Positions 37,300 through 47,379 are shown, numbered from the stretch's first letter. The stretch: 64,000 nucleotides of DNA from Phytohabitans houttuyneae (GCF_011764425.1 NZ_BLPF01000001.1:859001-923000); one strand, 5' to 3'. Notes: generated by a model from the sequence alone, not told the origin. Numbers and translations: made by a program.

Positions 37300-38435
37300 T
37301 CAGACGGGCTGGTCGTCGATCGCCCTTCCGTCGGTAGCCTCGATCGCCGTCGCGTATACCTCGAGAACACGCTCCGCCACCACCGGCCAGTCGAACTCGG
37401 TGACGACCTGCCGCGCCGCCTCCGCGAACGCCCCTCGCCGCGCGGGGTCGTCCAGCAGCTCGCCGACCGCGGTCCGGAGCGCGGCGACGTCGCCGACCGG
37501 AAAGAGCGAGCCGGCCCGCCCGCCGTCCAGGACCCGCCGGAACGCGTCCAGGTCGCTGGCGACGATCGGGGTACCGGCCGCCATCGCCTCGGTGAGGATC
37601 ATGCCGAACGACTCGCCGCCGGTGTTGGGCGCCACGTACACGTCGACGCTGCGCAGCATCCGCGCCTTGTCCTCCTCGGAGACCTTGCCCAGGTACGTGA
37701 CGCGCTCGTGCAGCCCCGCCGGCAGCCCGTCGAGCAGCTCCTCCCGCTCCCCGGCCCGGCGACGAGCAGGCGCAGTCCGGGACGGGTGGCGGCGAGGTCG
37801 GCGTACGCGGCGCGGAGCAGCCCGAATCCCTTGCGCGGCTCGGTGAACCGCCCCAGGAAGCCCAGCGCGCCGCCCTCGCCGGGCCAGTCCGGCAGCGGCG
37901 CGGCGGAGGCGAACCTGGCGACCGCGACACCGTTCGGGATCTCGACCGCGCCGCCGCCCACGTGCTCGACCTGTACCTTGCGGGCCAGCGCGCTGACCGC
38001 GATCCGCGCGGTGATCCGCTCCAGCACGAGCTGGAGCAGGCCCTGCGCGGCGGCCATCGCCCGCGACCGGGTCATCGCTGTGTGGAACGTGGCCACCACC
38101 GGCCCCCGCGCCGACAGCACCGCGAGCATCGACAGGCTCAGCGTGAACGGCTCGTGGACGTGCAGCACGTCGAACTCACCCCGGGCCAGCCACCGCCGCA
38201 CGCGCGCGGTCGAGACCGGGCCGAAGCTGATCCGGGCCACCGAGCCGTTGTACGGCAGGGGCACCGAGCGGCCGGCCGGCACCACGTACGGCGGGAGGGG
38301 TGCGTCGTCGTCGGCCGGCGCGAGCACGCTCACCTCGTGCCCGAGCGTGATCAGCGCCTCGGCGAGGTCCATGACGTGGTTCTGCACACCACCCGGGACG
38401 TCGAAGGAGTACGGGCACACGATGCCGACGCGCAC
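37300..38435 (-). CDS. pimA: Phosphatidylinositol mannosyltransferase PimA (one frameshift)
   Basis: GT4-family GT-B glycosyltransferase of about 378 residues that adds the first mannose from GDP-mannose to phosphatidylinositol. N-terminal half: GIVCPYSFDVPGGVQNHVMD and VLHVHEPF. C-terminal half, in another frame: MLRSVDVYVAPNTGGESFGM and LTEAMAAGTPIVASDLDAF (EX7E region). One C added to the run 37749-37752 gives AGPGEREELLDGLPA and joins them. GTG 38435 has GGGAGGGGG upstream. The gene is essential in mycobacteria, so the break is almost surely a sequencing error. Confidence 0.9.
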
Positions 38436-38447
38436 GCCGCCCCCTCC

Positions 38448-39344
38448 CTACACCCGCTGTGCTGTCGCCGGGCTGTCCAGCCAGAGCCGCTGCAACATGT
38501 GCCAGTCTTCCGGATGACGGGCGATCCCCGCGGCCAGCCCGTCGGCCACCCGCTGCGTCAGCTCGCGCACCCGCTGGTCGAGCGGGCCCTCGGTGGGCGG
38601 CTCCAGCGGCTCGGAGAGGGCGCAGCGGGCACGCTCCGGCTCGTACCACGCGGTGACGGTGTAGAGCGGCGCCCCGGTGCGGAGCGCGAGCAGCGCGGGC
38701 CCGGCCGGCATCCGCGCGCGGCCGCCGAAAAAGGACACCTCGACGCCGCGGGCGGAAAGGTCGCGATCGGCCAGCAGCGGCACGATGAAACCCTGGCCCA
38801 GGCGGTCGACAAGATGATCGAAGGGAGGCCGCTCACCGCCGCCGGTGGGGATGATCTCCATTCCCAGACCGCGCCGGTACGCGAGGAAGCGCTGGTACAT
38901 GCTCTCCGGCTTGAGCCGCTCGGCGACCGTGACGATCGGCCAGCCCTTTGCGGCAACCCACGCGCCGGCCGCGTCCCAGTTGCCGCCGTGCGGCAGCGCG
39001 ACCACCGCGCCCCGCCCCGAGGCCACGTCGGCGGCGAGCCGCTCCTCGCCGTCGAGCGCGAAGTCGTCAAGGATCTGCGCCTTCGAGCGGGACGGCAGCC
39101 GGAACGCCTCCATCCAGTAGCGGGCGTACGAGCGCAGCCCGCGGCGTACCAGATCGTCGAGCTCGTCCTCCGGCATGTCCGGACCCACGACGCGGCGCAG
39201 GTTGCCGGCCAGGCGGGTGGCGCCCTTTCCGCGCTTGCGGGCCGCCCAGTCGGCGCCGGTCCGGAAAGCCGCCGCCGCGACCGGCCGGGGCAGGGCCCGG
39301 ACCAGCCGCCAGCCCGCCGCGTACCCGAGCTCGGCCGCGTTCAT
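38448..39344 (-). CDS. Phosphatidylinositol mannoside acyltransferase (LpxL/HtrB family)
   Basis: 298-residue membrane-bound acyltransferase, the positional counterpart of Rv2611c (PatA), which acylates PIM. The catalytic HX4D motif is in LPHGGNWDAAGAW. Other blocks: RSYARYWMEAFRLP and GFIVPLLADRDLSARGVEV. ATG 39344 overlaps the pgsA stop, and pimA follows after 12 bp, so pgsA-acyltransferase-pimA form one lipid operon. Confidence 0.9.
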   Translation of the reverse strand: MNAAELGYAAGWRLVRALPRPVAAAAFRTGADWAARKRGKGATRLAGNLRRVVGPDMPEDELDDLVRRGLRSYARYWMEAFRLPSRSKAQILDDFALDGEERLAADVASGRGAVVALPHGGNWDAAGAWVAAKGWPIVTVAERLKPESMYQRFLAYRRGLGMEIIPTGGGERPPFDHLVDRLGQGFIVPLLADRDLSARGVEVSFFGGRARMPAGPALLALRTGAPLYTVTAWYEPERARCALSEPLEPPTEGPLDQRVRELTQRVADGLAAGIARHPEDWHMLQRLWLDSPATAQRV

Positions 39345-39949
39345 GCCTGGGCTTGCTTGTACACGTGTGCGATGCGCTGCCCCACGGTGATCACCGAGAG
39401 CACCGCGAGGATCCACAGCGCCGCCGGCAGCGCCCACTCCAGGCCGATGATGGTGAGCAGCCCGCCCACACCGACGCTCAGCAGCCGCTCGGGCCGCTCG
39501 GCGATGCCGACGTTGCAGGTCATGCCGAGGCCCTCGGCGCGCGCCTTGACGTACGACACGATCTGCCCCACGCCCAGGCACAGCAGCGCGGCGACCATGC
39601 CCCAGCGGTCGCCCTCGGTGGCAAGGTAGTAGGCGACGGAGCCGAAGATGCCGGCGTCGGCCACCCGGTCCATCGACGAGTCGAGGAACGCGCCGAAGCG
39701 GGTCGAGCCGCCCTTCATGCGCGCCATCGTGCCGTCGAGAAAGTCGGTGAGCGCGAAGACCACGACCAGCACGAGCGCGATCAGCAGGTGGCCGCGCGCG
39801 GCGAACCCGACGGCGCCGACCAGCACGCCGACGGTGCCGGCCACCGTCACGGTGTTCGGCGAGATGCCCATCCTGAGGAGGGCGCGGGCGATGGGCTCGA
39901 CGACGGAACTGAGGGCCGTCCGAGCGGATACACGGAAGATCTTCGCCAT
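39341..39949 (-). CDS. pgsA: Phosphatidylinositol phosphate synthase (CDP-alcohol phosphotransferase)
   Basis: 202-residue integral membrane enzyme, positional counterpart of PgsA1 (Rv2612c), which condenses CDP-diacylglycerol with inositol 1-phosphate. The CDP-alcohol phosphotransferase motif is complete: DFLDGTMAR, then G in FGAFLDSSMD with the last Asp residues. About six membrane spans. ATG 39949 is preceded by GAGAGCC; a GTG four codons upstream is possible. It starts the lipid operon. Confidence 0.92.
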   Translation of the reverse strand: MAKIFRVSARTALSSVVEPIARALLRMGISPNTVTVAGTVGVLVGAVGFAARGHLLIALVLVVVFALTDFLDGTMARMKGGSTRFGAFLDSSMDRVADAGIFGSVAYYLATEGDRWGMVAALLCLGVGQIVSYVKARAEGLGMTCNVGIAERPERLLSVGVGGLLTIIGLEWALPAALWILAVLSVITVGQRIAHVYKQAQA

Positions 39950-40180
39950 GGCGGCTCTCACGATACGGCGTGGCGCCCCGATGCCGGGCGCGGGCCGTGT
40001 TGGGTTACTTCTCGCGTCGGGGTTGTGTACGGCGTGTTGCGGGTGTGGGATCGAAGGGCGAACGTGACGTTGCTCACGGGTGCTGGTTCGGCGCGGAGCG
40101 GGCACGCGACGCGGCGAACAGCGCCCTAATAGAGAGAGCAGCTCACGCCCTGATTCGCTCTCTTGAGGGAGGTTCTGGCG

Positions 40181-42340
40181 ATGGCGCAGAAGAGTCAGGA
40201 GAAGGGAGTCACCGGCCCCGCGCCGGTGGTGGACGCGCCCGGCAGGGTACGCAACGTGGTGCTCGTCGGCCATTCCGGCGCCGGGAAGACGACTCTGGTC
40301 GAGGCGCTGCTCGCCGCGACCGGCACGATCCCCCGGACGGGTGTCGTGACCGAGGGCACCACGGTCTGCGACCACGACCCGGCAGCGGTGAAACAGCAGC
40401 GGTCGGTGAGCCTTGCCTGCGCCCCGTTCATGCACGACGGCATCAAGGTCAACCTCCTCGACACCCCCGGATACGCGGACTTCGTCGGCGAGCTGCGCGC
40501 CGGGCTGCGCGCCGCCGACGCCGCCCTCTTCGTGGTCTCCTCGGTCGACGGCATGGACGCCGCGACCGCGACCCTGTGGGAGGAGTGCGCCTCGGTCGGC
40601 ATGCCGCGCGCGGTCGCCGTCACCCGGCTCGACCACCAGCGGGCCGACTTCGACGAGACGGTCGCGCTGTGCCAGCGCGTGTTCGGCGACAACGTGCTGC
40701 CCCTGTACCTGCCGATGCTGGGCGACGACGGCGAGTCCACCGTGGGCCTGATGGGCCTGATCACCAAGCGGGTCTTCGACTACAGCGGCGGGTACCCGCC
40801 GGAGGTCCGCGACCCGGACCCGGAGCACCTGCCGGCGATCGAGGAGGCGCGCAACGAGCTGATCGAGGGCATCATCGCGGAGAGCGAAGACGAGACGCTC
40901 ATGGACCGCTACCTCAGCGGCGAGGACATCGAGGTCGAGGTGCTGATCGCCGACCTGGAGAAAGCGGTCGCGCGCGGCCACTTCTACCCGGTCGTGCCCG
41001 TGTGCGCCGAGACCAAGGTCGGCCTCGACGCGCTGCTGGAGCTTCTCACCGCCGCCTTCCCCACGCCGCAGGAGCACGACCTGCCCGCGGTGACCGGCGT
41101 CGACGGCTCGCCGCAGCAGCCGCTGACCTGCGACCCCAACGGCCCGCTGGTCGCCGAGGTGGTCAAGACCACCATCGACCGGCACGTCGGGCGGGTCTCG
41201 CTGGTGCGGGTCTTCTCCGGCACGCTGCGCCCCGAGGCCACGGTGCACGTGTCCGGGCACGGCATGGAGGACCGCGGCCACCCGGACCACGACGCGGACG
41301 AGCGGATCGCGCACATCTACTCCCCGCTGGGCGCGACGTTGCGCGAGGTGCCCGCGGCGGTCGCCGGCGACATCTGCGCGATCACCAAGTCGGGCAGCGC
41401 GGAGACCGGCGACACGATCTCGGCCAAGGACCACCCGCTGCTCGTCGAGCCGTGGGAGATGCCCGAGCCGCTGCTGCCGGTGGCGATCGTGGCCAAGAGC
41501 CGCGCCGACGAGGACGCGCTGGCGAAAAACCTCGGCCGCCTCGTCGCCGGCGACCCCACCATGCGGCTCGAGCGCAACCCGGAGACCCACCAGCTCGTCC
41601 TCTGGTGCATGGGCGAGGCGCACGCCGACGTGGTGCTGGACCGCCTGCGGGCCGGCGGCGTCGACCTGGAGACCGAGCCGGTGCGGGTGGCGCTGCGGGA
41701 GACGTTCAGCAGCGAGTCGTCCGGGCACGGGCGGCACGTCAAGCAGTCCGGCGGCCACGGCCAGTACGCGGTCTGCGACATCAAGGTGGAGCCCTTGCCG
41801 CGCGGCAGCGGCTTCGAGTTCGTCGACAAGATCGTCGGCGGCGTGGTGCCGCACAACTACATCCCGTCCGTGGAAAAGGGCGTCCGGGCCCAGATGGAGC
41901 GCGGCATCGTCGCCGGCTACCCGGTGGTCGACCTGCGGATCACCCTCTTCGACGGCAAGGCGCACAGCGTCGACTCCTCGGACGCGGCCTTCCAGACGGC
42001 CGGCTCGATGGCGCTGAAGGACGCCGCCGAAAAGGGCCACCTGACGCTCCTGGAGCCGGTCGACGAGATCGTCATCCGCGTGCCCGACTCGTTCGTCGGC
42101 GCCGTCATGTCAGACATGTCCAGCCGCCGGGGCCGCGTGCTCGGCACCGAGCCCGACCAGGCCGGCACCGAGCGCACGCTGGTCCGCGCCGAGGTGCCGG
42201 CCACCGAGCTCGTGCGGTACGCGGTGGAGCTGAGGTCCATGACCAGCGGCGCCGGCACCTTCACCCGGAGGTTCGCGAGGCACGACCCCATGCCCGCCCA
42301 CCTGGCCGACCAGGTCAAGAAGGAACACACCTCCAGCTAG
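40181..42340 (+). CDS. Elongation factor G-like protein (FusA2 type)
   Basis: 719-residue translational GTPase paralogue. P-loop GHSGAGKT, switch II DTPGYADFV, but the guanine-specificity NKxD is changed to TRLD (VAVTRLDHQRADFD). Domain IV is recognisable from VVPHNYIPSVEKGVR and the loop GYPVVDLRITLFDGKAHSVD. Actinobacteria often carry such an EF-G2 besides the canonical fusA near rpsL, and in mycobacteria the second copy lacks full translocation activity. ATG 40181 follows GAGGGAGG. No ribosomal protein genes are nearby. Role unknown: recycling, stress or tetracycline-type protection are possible. Confidence 0.88.
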   Translation: MAQKSQEKGVTGPAPVVDAPGRVRNVVLVGHSGAGKTTLVEALLAATGTIPRTGVVTEGTTVCDHDPAAVKQQRSVSLACAPFMHDGIKVNLLDTPGYADFVGELRAGLRAADAALFVVSSVDGMDAATATLWEECASVGMPRAVAVTRLDHQRADFDETVALCQRVFGDNVLPLYLPMLGDDGESTVGLMGLITKRVFDYSGGYPPEVRDPDPEHLPAIEEARNELIEGIIAESEDETLMDRYLSGEDIEVEVLIADLEKAVARGHFYPVVPVCAETKVGLDALLELLTAAFPTPQEHDLPAVTGVDGSPQQPLTCDPNGPLVAEVVKTTIDRHVGRVSLVRVFSGTLRPEATVHVSGHGMEDRGHPDHDADERIAHIYSPLGATLREVPAAVAGDICAITKSGSAETGDTISAKDHPLLVEPWEMPEPLLPVAIVAKSRADEDALAKNLGRLVAGDPTMRLERNPETHQLVLWCMGEAHADVVLDRLRAGGVDLETEPVRVALRETFSSESSGHGRHVKQSGGHGQYAVCDIKVEPLPRGSGFEFVDKIVGGVVPHNYIPSVEKGVRAQMERGIVAGYPVVDLRITLFDGKAHSVDSSDAAFQTAGSMALKDAAEKGHLTLLEPVDEIVIRVPDSFVGAVMSDMSSRRGRVLGTEPDQAGTERTLVRAEVPATELVRYAVELRSMTSGAGTFTRRFARHDPMPAHLADQVKKEHTSS

Positions 42341-42352
42341 ACCCCTGTTGCG

Positions 42353-42413
42353 GTTGATCAGGGAGTCGGTCGGGCGTGTGCCGGCGCGGCACCCCACCAA
42401 CTCCCTGATCAAC
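42353..42413. terminator. Element D hairpin, copy 2 (convergent terminator)
   Basis: GTTGATCAGGGAGT (42353-42366) and exact complement ACTCCCTGATCAAC (42400-42413), 33-base loop with GGGCGTGT and GCCGGCG shared with copy 1 at 32085. It lies between the convergent fusA2-like and aldo-keto reductase genes. Confidence 0.75.
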
Positions 42414-42428
42414 GCCCCCGGCCCGGCG

Positions 42429-42472
42429 GTCACCGCTCCAGCCAGGCGGTCACCGCTCGAGCCAGGCGGTGA
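42429..42472. repeat. 20-bp tandem duplication across the aldo-keto reductase stop
   Basis: The minus strand reads TGACCGCCTGGCTCGAGCGG then TGACCGCCTGGCTGGAGCGG, one base different. The gene stops at the TGA between the units, so the second unit is a relic of the same C-terminal codons. Confidence 0.75.
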
Positions 42473-43436
42473 CCGCCGCGACGGCGTCCGGCGACAGCGG
42501 GCCCTTGGCCAGCGCGCCGGCGTTCTCCTCGACCTGGGCCACCGTGCGGCAGCCGGGGATGGGGACCGTGCGAGGGCTCCTCGCCCAGAGCCAGGCCAGG
42601 GCGCCCTGTGCCAGGGTGCGGCCGTCCGAGGTCAGCGCGTCGCGGACCGCGGAGACCCGGTCCAGCCACGCCGGCGCCGGCCGCCCGTCCTGGAAGAAGG
42701 AGAGCCAGTCCGGCGCGACGCCGCGCACGTCGTCCGGGCCCAACGTCGACGACCGGGTGAACTTACCGGTCAGCAGGCCCATCGCCAGCGGCCCCCGGTT
42801 GATGCTGGCCAGGTCGTACTTCTCCACGACCTCGAGCACGTCCGGCGAGTCCTCCAGCACCGACATCGCGTGCTGGATCGCGGTCACGTGCGCGCCCGCC
42901 GCGGCGATGGCCGAGGCGCGGTCGGCGAAGTCCGTGCTCCACCCGTACGACCGGATCTTCCCGGCGGCGACAAGCTCCTCAAGGGTCTCCACGAGGTCGA
43001 GCGCGACCGGGATGTCGAGGTCGTTCAGGTGCAGCTGGTACAGGTCGATGTAGTCGGTGCCCAGCCGCCGCAGCGAGCCCTCGACGGCCGTGCGCAGGTA
43101 CCCCGGCGTGCCGTCGCTGCCGGTCAGCTGGCGGGTGGCCTCGTCGAAGGTGTTGCCCCACTTGGTGGCGATCACCACCTCGTCGCGCCGGCCGGCGAAG
43201 GCGCGGGCGAGCATCCGCTCGCTGTGCCCCGTGCCGTACACGTCGGCGGTGTCGAAGAAGGTCACGCCCAGCTCCAGCGCCCGGCGCAGCGCGCGGACCG
43301 ACTCCTCGTCGTCGACCTCGCCCCACCCCAGGGGCTGCGTGCCCTGCCAGAAGGGCCCGCCGATCGCCCAGCAGCCCACGCCCAGCGCGGACACCTCGAT
43401 GCCGCTACGTCCCAAAGTCCGTGTCAAGGAAGCCAT
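42450..43436 (-). CDS. Aldo/keto reductase
   Basis: 328-residue NADP(H)-dependent oxidoreductase, (beta/alpha)8 barrel. Catalytic tetrad: Asp in FFDTADVYG, Tyr in the same stretch (VYGTGHSERML), Lys in VIATKWGN and His in YQLHLNDLD. The C-terminal cofactor region is PIPGCRTVAQVEEN. Start MASLTRTLGRSGIEVSALG is typical. The position between pgsA and the HIT gene breaks the mycobacterial order, so it is an accessory insertion. Substrate unknown. Confidence 0.9.
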   Translation of the reverse strand: MASLTRTLGRSGIEVSALGVGCWAIGGPFWQGTQPLGWGEVDDEESVRALRRALELGVTFFDTADVYGTGHSERMLARAFAGRRDEVVIATKWGNTFDEATRQLTGSDGTPGYLRTAVEGSLRRLGTDYIDLYQLHLNDLDIPVALDLVETLEELVAAGKIRSYGWSTDFADRASAIAAAGAHVTAIQHAMSVLEDSPDVLEVVEKYDLASINRGPLAMGLLTGKFTRSSTLGPDDVRGVAPDWLSFFQDGRPAPAWLDRVSAVRDALTSDGRTLAQGALAWLWARSPRTVPIPGCRTVAQVEENAGALAKGPLSPDAVAAVTAWLER

Positions 43437-43462
43437 GCGGCAACGCTCTCAATTCGAGCGCG

Positions 43463-43954
43463 CTATAAGTCAAGCCATGCCGAGGCGAAAAGGTCGCGGG
43501 TCTCGGACAGCAGCTGCGGCAGCACCTTCGTGTGGCCGATCACGGGCATGAAGTTGCCGTCGCCGCCCCACCTCGGCACCACGTGCTGGTGCAGGTGTGC
43601 GGCGATGCCCGCGCCGGCCACCGCGCCCTGGTTCATCCCGATGTTGAACCCGTGCGCCCCGCTCACGGCCCGCACGACCCGCATCGCCGTCTGCGTGAAC
43701 GCGGCCAGCTCGGCCGTCTCCTCCGCGTCGATCTCGGTGTAGTCGGCCACGTGGCGGTAGGGGCAGAGCAGCAGGTGCCCCGGGTTGTACGGGTACAGGT
43801 TGAGCACCGCGTAGACGAGCTTGCCCCGCGCGACGACGAGGCTGCCCTCCTCCATGCCGGGCGCGACGCAGAAGGGGCAGCCGGGCGGCTGGTCCTTCCC
43901 CGCGATGTACGTCATGCGGTGCGGCGCCCAGAGCCGCTCCAACCCGTCCGTCAC
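43463..43954 (-). CDS. HIT-family protein (Ap4A phosphorylase-like)
   Basis: 163-residue histidine-triad nucleotide-binding protein. The catalytic triad HxHxH is in AAHLHQHVVPRW, and a CPFC pair (GCPFCVAPG) near the N-terminus may bind zinc. The layout matches Rv2613c, an Ap4A phosphorylase located next to thrS in mycobacteria. GTG 43954 is used: the longer frame runs back into thrS. It starts 10 bp after the thrS stop. Confidence 0.9.
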   Translation of the reverse strand: MTDGLERLWAPHRMTYIAGKDQPPGCPFCVAPGMEEGSLVVARGKLVYAVLNLYPYNPGHLLLCPYRHVADYTEIDAEETAELAAFTQTAMRVVRAVSGAHGFNIGMNQGAVAGAGIAAHLHQHVVPRWGGDGNFMPVIGHTKVLPQLLSETRDLFASAWLDL

Positions 43955-43964
43955 GGCTGAGATC

Positions 43965-45968
43965 CTAGGCTGCCGACGGACCCGAGTTCGTCCGCGAGCG
44001 GACCACCTCGACCACGTGCGCGACCGCCTCGGCCAGCGGTACTCCGTTGCGCTGCGACCCGTCCCGGTACCGGAAGGAGACCGTGCCCGCCTCGACGTCC
44101 GCGTCGCCGGCGATCGCCATGAACGGGATCTTCTGCTGCTGCGCCGTACGGATCTTCTTCTGCATCCGGTCGTCGGACGTGTCCACCTCGGCCCGGATGC
44201 CCTCCGCGCGGAGCAGGTCCACAAAGGACGCGAGGTACTCGGCGTGGTCGTCCCGGATCGGGATGCCGACCACCTGCACCGGCGCCAGCCACGCCGGGAA
44301 CGCGCCCGCGTAGTGCTCGGTCAGGATGCCGAAGAACCGCTCGATCGACCCGAAGAGCGCCCGGTGGATCATGATGGGCTGCTGGCGCGTGCCGTCGGCG
44401 GCCTGGTACTCGAGCCCAAAGCGCTTGGGCTGGTTGAAGTCGAGCTGGATCGTCGACATCTGCCAGGTGCGGCCGATCGCGTCGCGCGCCTGCACCGAGA
44501 TCTTCGGCCCGTAGAACGCCGCGCCGCCCGGGTCCGGCACCAGCTCCAGACCCGAGTCCTCGGCCGCCTGCCGCAGGATCTCGGTCGCCTCCGCCCACTC
44601 CTCGTCCGAGCCGATGAACTTCTCCGAGTCGCCCCGCGTCGACAACTCCAGGTAGAAGTCCTCCAGGCCGTAGTCCTTGAGCAGGTCCAGCACGAACGCG
44701 AGCAGGTCGCGCAGCTCGCCCGGCATCTGCTCACGGGTGCAGTAGATGTGCGAGTCGTCCATGGTGAGGCCGCGCACGCGGGTCAGGCCGTGCACGACGC
44801 CCGACTTCTCGTACCGGTACACCGTGCCGAACTCGAACAGCCGCAGCGGCAGCTCCCGGTACGACCGCCCGCGCGCCCGGAAGACAAGGTTGTGCATCGG
44901 GCAGTTCATGGCCTTCAGGTAGTACTGCGCGCCTTCGAGCTCCATCGGCGGAAACATCGTGTCCGCGTAGTACGGCAGGTGGCCGGAGGTCTCGAACAGG
45001 TGCGCCTTGGTGATGTGCGGGGTGTTGACGAACTCGTACCCCGCCCGCTCGTGCCGCCCCCGCGAGTAGGCCTCCATCTCGCGGCGGATGATGCCGCCCT
45101 TGGGGTGGAAGACCGCGAGGCCCGAGCCGATCTCGTCCGGGAAGGAGAAGAGGTCCAGCTCCGCGCCGAGCTTGCGGTGGTCGCGGCGGGCGGCCTCCTC
45201 GAGCAGCCGCAGGTACGCCTTCAGCGCGTCGCGGGTCGGCCACGCCGTGCCGTAAACCCGCTGCAGCTGGGGGTTCTTCTCCGAGCCGCGCCAGTACGCC
45301 GCGGCGCTGCGCATGAGCTTGAACGCGCCGATCAGCCGCGTGCTCGGCAGGTGCGGGCCGCGGCACAGGTCCGACCAGCACACCTTTTCCGACGAAGCGT
45401 CCACGTTGTCGTAGATCGTCAGCTCGCCCTCGCCGAGCTCCATGATCTCCGAGGCGTCGAAGCCGCCCGCTCCCGACGCGTCGACCAGCTCCAGCTTGAA
45501 CGGCTCGTCGGCCAGCTCGGCGCGCGCCTCCTCGACGCTGTCGAAGCGCCGCCGGCGGAAGCGCTGCCCCGACTTGACGATCTCCTGCATGCGCTTTTCG
45601 AGCTTGTCGAGGTCGTCCGGCTGGAACGGCTTCGGCACCGCGAAGTCGTAGTAGAACCCGTTGTCGATCGGCGGGCCGATGCCGAGCTTCGCCTCCGGGA
45701 AGATGTCCTGCACCGCCTGGGCGAGCACGTGTGCGGTGGAGTGGCGCAGCACGTTGAGCCCGTCCGGCTCGTCGAGCGCCACCGGCGTCACCGTCTCGTC
45801 GGCCGCCGGCGCCCAGTCGAGGTCACGGAGGTGGCCGGCGCTGTCGCGTACCACGACGATCGCCTTGGGCCCCGCGGCCGGAAGGCCGGCGGCGGACACC
45901 GCCTCGGCCGCCGTCGTCCCGGCCGGGACGACGAGGTCGGCCACAGCGGGGGTACGGGGTGCGGACAC
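43965..45968 (-). CDS. thrS: Threonyl-tRNA synthetase
   Basis: 667-residue class II synthetase. Domains: N-terminal TGS-like part; editing domain with [14 protein letters not shown] (HxxxH) and [12 protein letters not shown]; catalytic core with motif 1 region, [20 protein letters not shown] (zinc Cys and motif 2) and motif 3 near [16 protein letters not shown]; anticodon domain at the end. The start is preceded by GAGGAG. It is the first gene of the thrS-HIT pair, divergent from the methyltransferase gene. Confidence 0.97.
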   Translation of the reverse strand: MSAPRTPAVADLVVPAGTTAAEAVSAAGLPAAGPKAIVVVRDSAGHLRDLDWAPAADETVTPVALDEPDGLNVLRHSTAHVLAQAVQDIFPEAKLGIGPPIDNGFYYDFAVPKPFQPDDLDKLEKRMQEIVKSGQRFRRRRFDSVEEARAELADEPFKLELVDASGAGGFDASEIMELGEGELTIYDNVDASSEKVCWSDLCRGPHLPSTRLIGAFKLMRSAAAYWRGSEKNPQLQRVYGTAWPTRDALKAYLRLLEEAARRDHRKLGAELDLFSFPDEIGSGLAVFHPKGGIIRREMEAYSRGRHERAGYEFVNTPHITKAHLFETSGHLPYYADTMFPPMELEGAQYYLKAMNCPMHNLVFRARGRSYRELPLRLFEFGTVYRYEKSGVVHGLTRVRGLTMDDSHIYCTREQMPGELRDLLAFVLDLLKDYGLEDFYLELSTRGDSEKFIGSDEEWAEATEILRQAAEDSGLELVPDPGGAAFYGPKISVQARDAIGRTWQMSTIQLDFNQPKRFGLEYQAADGTRQQPIMIHRALFGSIERFFGILTEHYAGAFPAWLAPVQVVGIPIRDDHAEYLASFVDLLRAEGIRAEVDTSDDRMQKKIRTAQQQKIPFMAIAGDADVEAGTVSFRYRDGSQRNGVPLAEAVAHVVEVVRSRTNSGPSAA

Positions 45969-46055
45969 GGTGATCTCCTCAAGGTGGGCTCGTCGGTAAC
46001 CGGTGCAATGCTATAGAGCCGAGCCGTCGCGCCCGCGCAGCGGTAGATTGCCGGT

Positions 46056-47216
46056 GTGGCAGTCTCGGATCTGATCAACGCGCTCCAGCGCAGGTACCAG
46101 GAGTTTTCCGCCTCCCGGACGGCTGTGCCGTTCGCGGTGGCCACCGCGGGCGGGCCGGCACACCGGTTCGGCGCGGGCGATCCCGTGTTCACCATCACCG
46201 TCAAGGACGAGCGCGGGGCCAAGGCGCTCGCCGGCCTCGACCAGTTCGGCGTGGCCGTGGCCTATCTCAAGGGCTGGCTGGACGTCGACGGCGACCTCGC
46301 CGAAGCGCTGAAGATGCGCGCTTTCTTCAAGGACTTCCACCCGATCGCGTTCCTGTCCCGCTTCACCCCCGCCGCCATCTGGCGCGGCCGCAAGGAGGAC
46401 GACCGTCGGGCGATCTCGCAGCACTACGACGAGGACTCCGAGTTCTTCCTGACGTTCCTCGACGAGCGGCACCGCTGCTACACCGAGGGCGTCTTCGCCA
46501 GCGACGACGAGCTGCTCGAAGACGCGATGACCCGCAAGATGGACCTCGCGATCGACGCGATCGGCGTCAAGCCCGGCGACCGCGTGCTGGAGGTCGGCGG
46601 CGGCTGGGGCGCGTTCTCGGAGCACGCCGCCCGCCGCGGCATCGACGTCACCACCACGACGTTGTCGAAGGAGTCCGAGCGCTACCTGCTGGACCTCTTC
46701 GAGCGCGAAAAGCTCCCGGTCAAGGTCGTCCGCCAGCACATCTTCGGCTACAAGGACCCGGACCGCTTCGACGCGATCGTCAACATGGGCGTGACCGAAC
46801 ACCTGCCCGACTACCGCACGACACTCGCCAAGTACGCCGAGCTCCTACGCCCGGGCGGCCGCGTCTACCTGGACGCGCTCGCGATGCGCCGCAAGCACAT
46901 GGTCTCCACCTTCATGAAGCGGTACATCTACCCCGGCAACAGCGCGCCGCTGCTGCTCCACCAGTACCTGCGCCACGTCGCGAGGTCACCCTTCGAGCTG
47001 CTCAGCGTCACCGACGACCGCCACAACTACTTCCTGACCTGCCGCGAGTGGGCCAAACGCCTCGACGACGCCCGCGAGGACGTGATCGCCCGCTGGGGCG
47101 AGCCGCTGTACCGCCGCTTCCGCCTCTTCCTGTGGGGCTCCGCGGCCGGCTTCGACACCGGGCTCGTACAGGCGTACCGCTGGGTCCTCCAACTCCCCGC
47201 CCGCCCCGCCACCTGA
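46056..47216 (+). CDS. SAM-dependent methyltransferase, cyclopropane-fatty-acyl-phospholipid synthase-like
   Basis: 386 residues. The N-terminal ~110-residue domain (VAVAYLKGWLDVDGDLAEAL) is typical of CFA synthases. The Rossmann methyltransferase core has VLEVGGGWGAFSEHAARRG (SAM binding) and FDAIVNMGVTEHL. The Cys and Glu of canonical CFA synthase are only partly recognisable, so lipid cyclopropanation or methyl branching (tuberculostearic type) are both possible. Start is GTG 46056 with no clear ribosome site. It is divergent from thrS. Confidence 0.83.
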   Translation: MAVSDLINALQRRYQEFSASRTAVPFAVATAGGPAHRFGAGDPVFTITVKDERGAKALAGLDQFGVAVAYLKGWLDVDGDLAEALKMRAFFKDFHPIAFLSRFTPAAIWRGRKEDDRRAISQHYDEDSEFFLTFLDERHRCYTEGVFASDDELLEDAMTRKMDLAIDAIGVKPGDRVLEVGGGWGAFSEHAARRGIDVTTTTLSKESERYLLDLFEREKLPVKVVRQHIFGYKDPDRFDAIVNMGVTEHLPDYRTTLAKYAELLRPGGRVYLDALAMRRKHMVSTFMKRYIYPGNSAPLLLHQYLRHVARSPFELLSVTDDRHNYFLTCREWAKRLDDAREDVIARWGEPLYRRFRLFLWGSAAGFDTGLVQAYRWVLQLPARPAT

Positions 47217-47223
47217 CGCGCAC

Positions 47224-47261
47224 GCCCTGGACCTCGCGCTTGCCGCGGCGAGGTCCAGGGC
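47224..47261. terminator. 14-bp inverted repeat after methyltransferase
   Basis: GCCCTGGACCTCGC and exact complement GCGAGGTCCAGGGC around a 10-base loop, 7 bp after the stop. Strong stem without a T run. Confidence 0.7.
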
Positions 47262-47379
47262 CTCCTACGCGCCGGTCCGTCCAGGGCTTCATACGCCCCG
47301 GGTCAGTCCAGGGCCTTTACGTCCCGGTCCCTCCAGGACCTTTACCCCCGGTCCGTCCAGGGCCTTTATGCCCCGGTCC
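47252..47379. repeat. Tandem array, ~25-27 bp unit
   Basis: TCCAGGGC or close variants start at 47254, 47280, 47307, 47332 and 47356. The unit is approximately GTCCAGGGCCTTTAYGCCCC plus GGTCC. The first unit shares its sequence with the right arm of the preceding inverted repeat, suggesting the array grew from it. Confidence 0.8.

Noticed and set aside
47252-47379. Possible CRISPR array
   Set aside because: Units are contiguous without unique spacers and diverge from each other; no cas genes.
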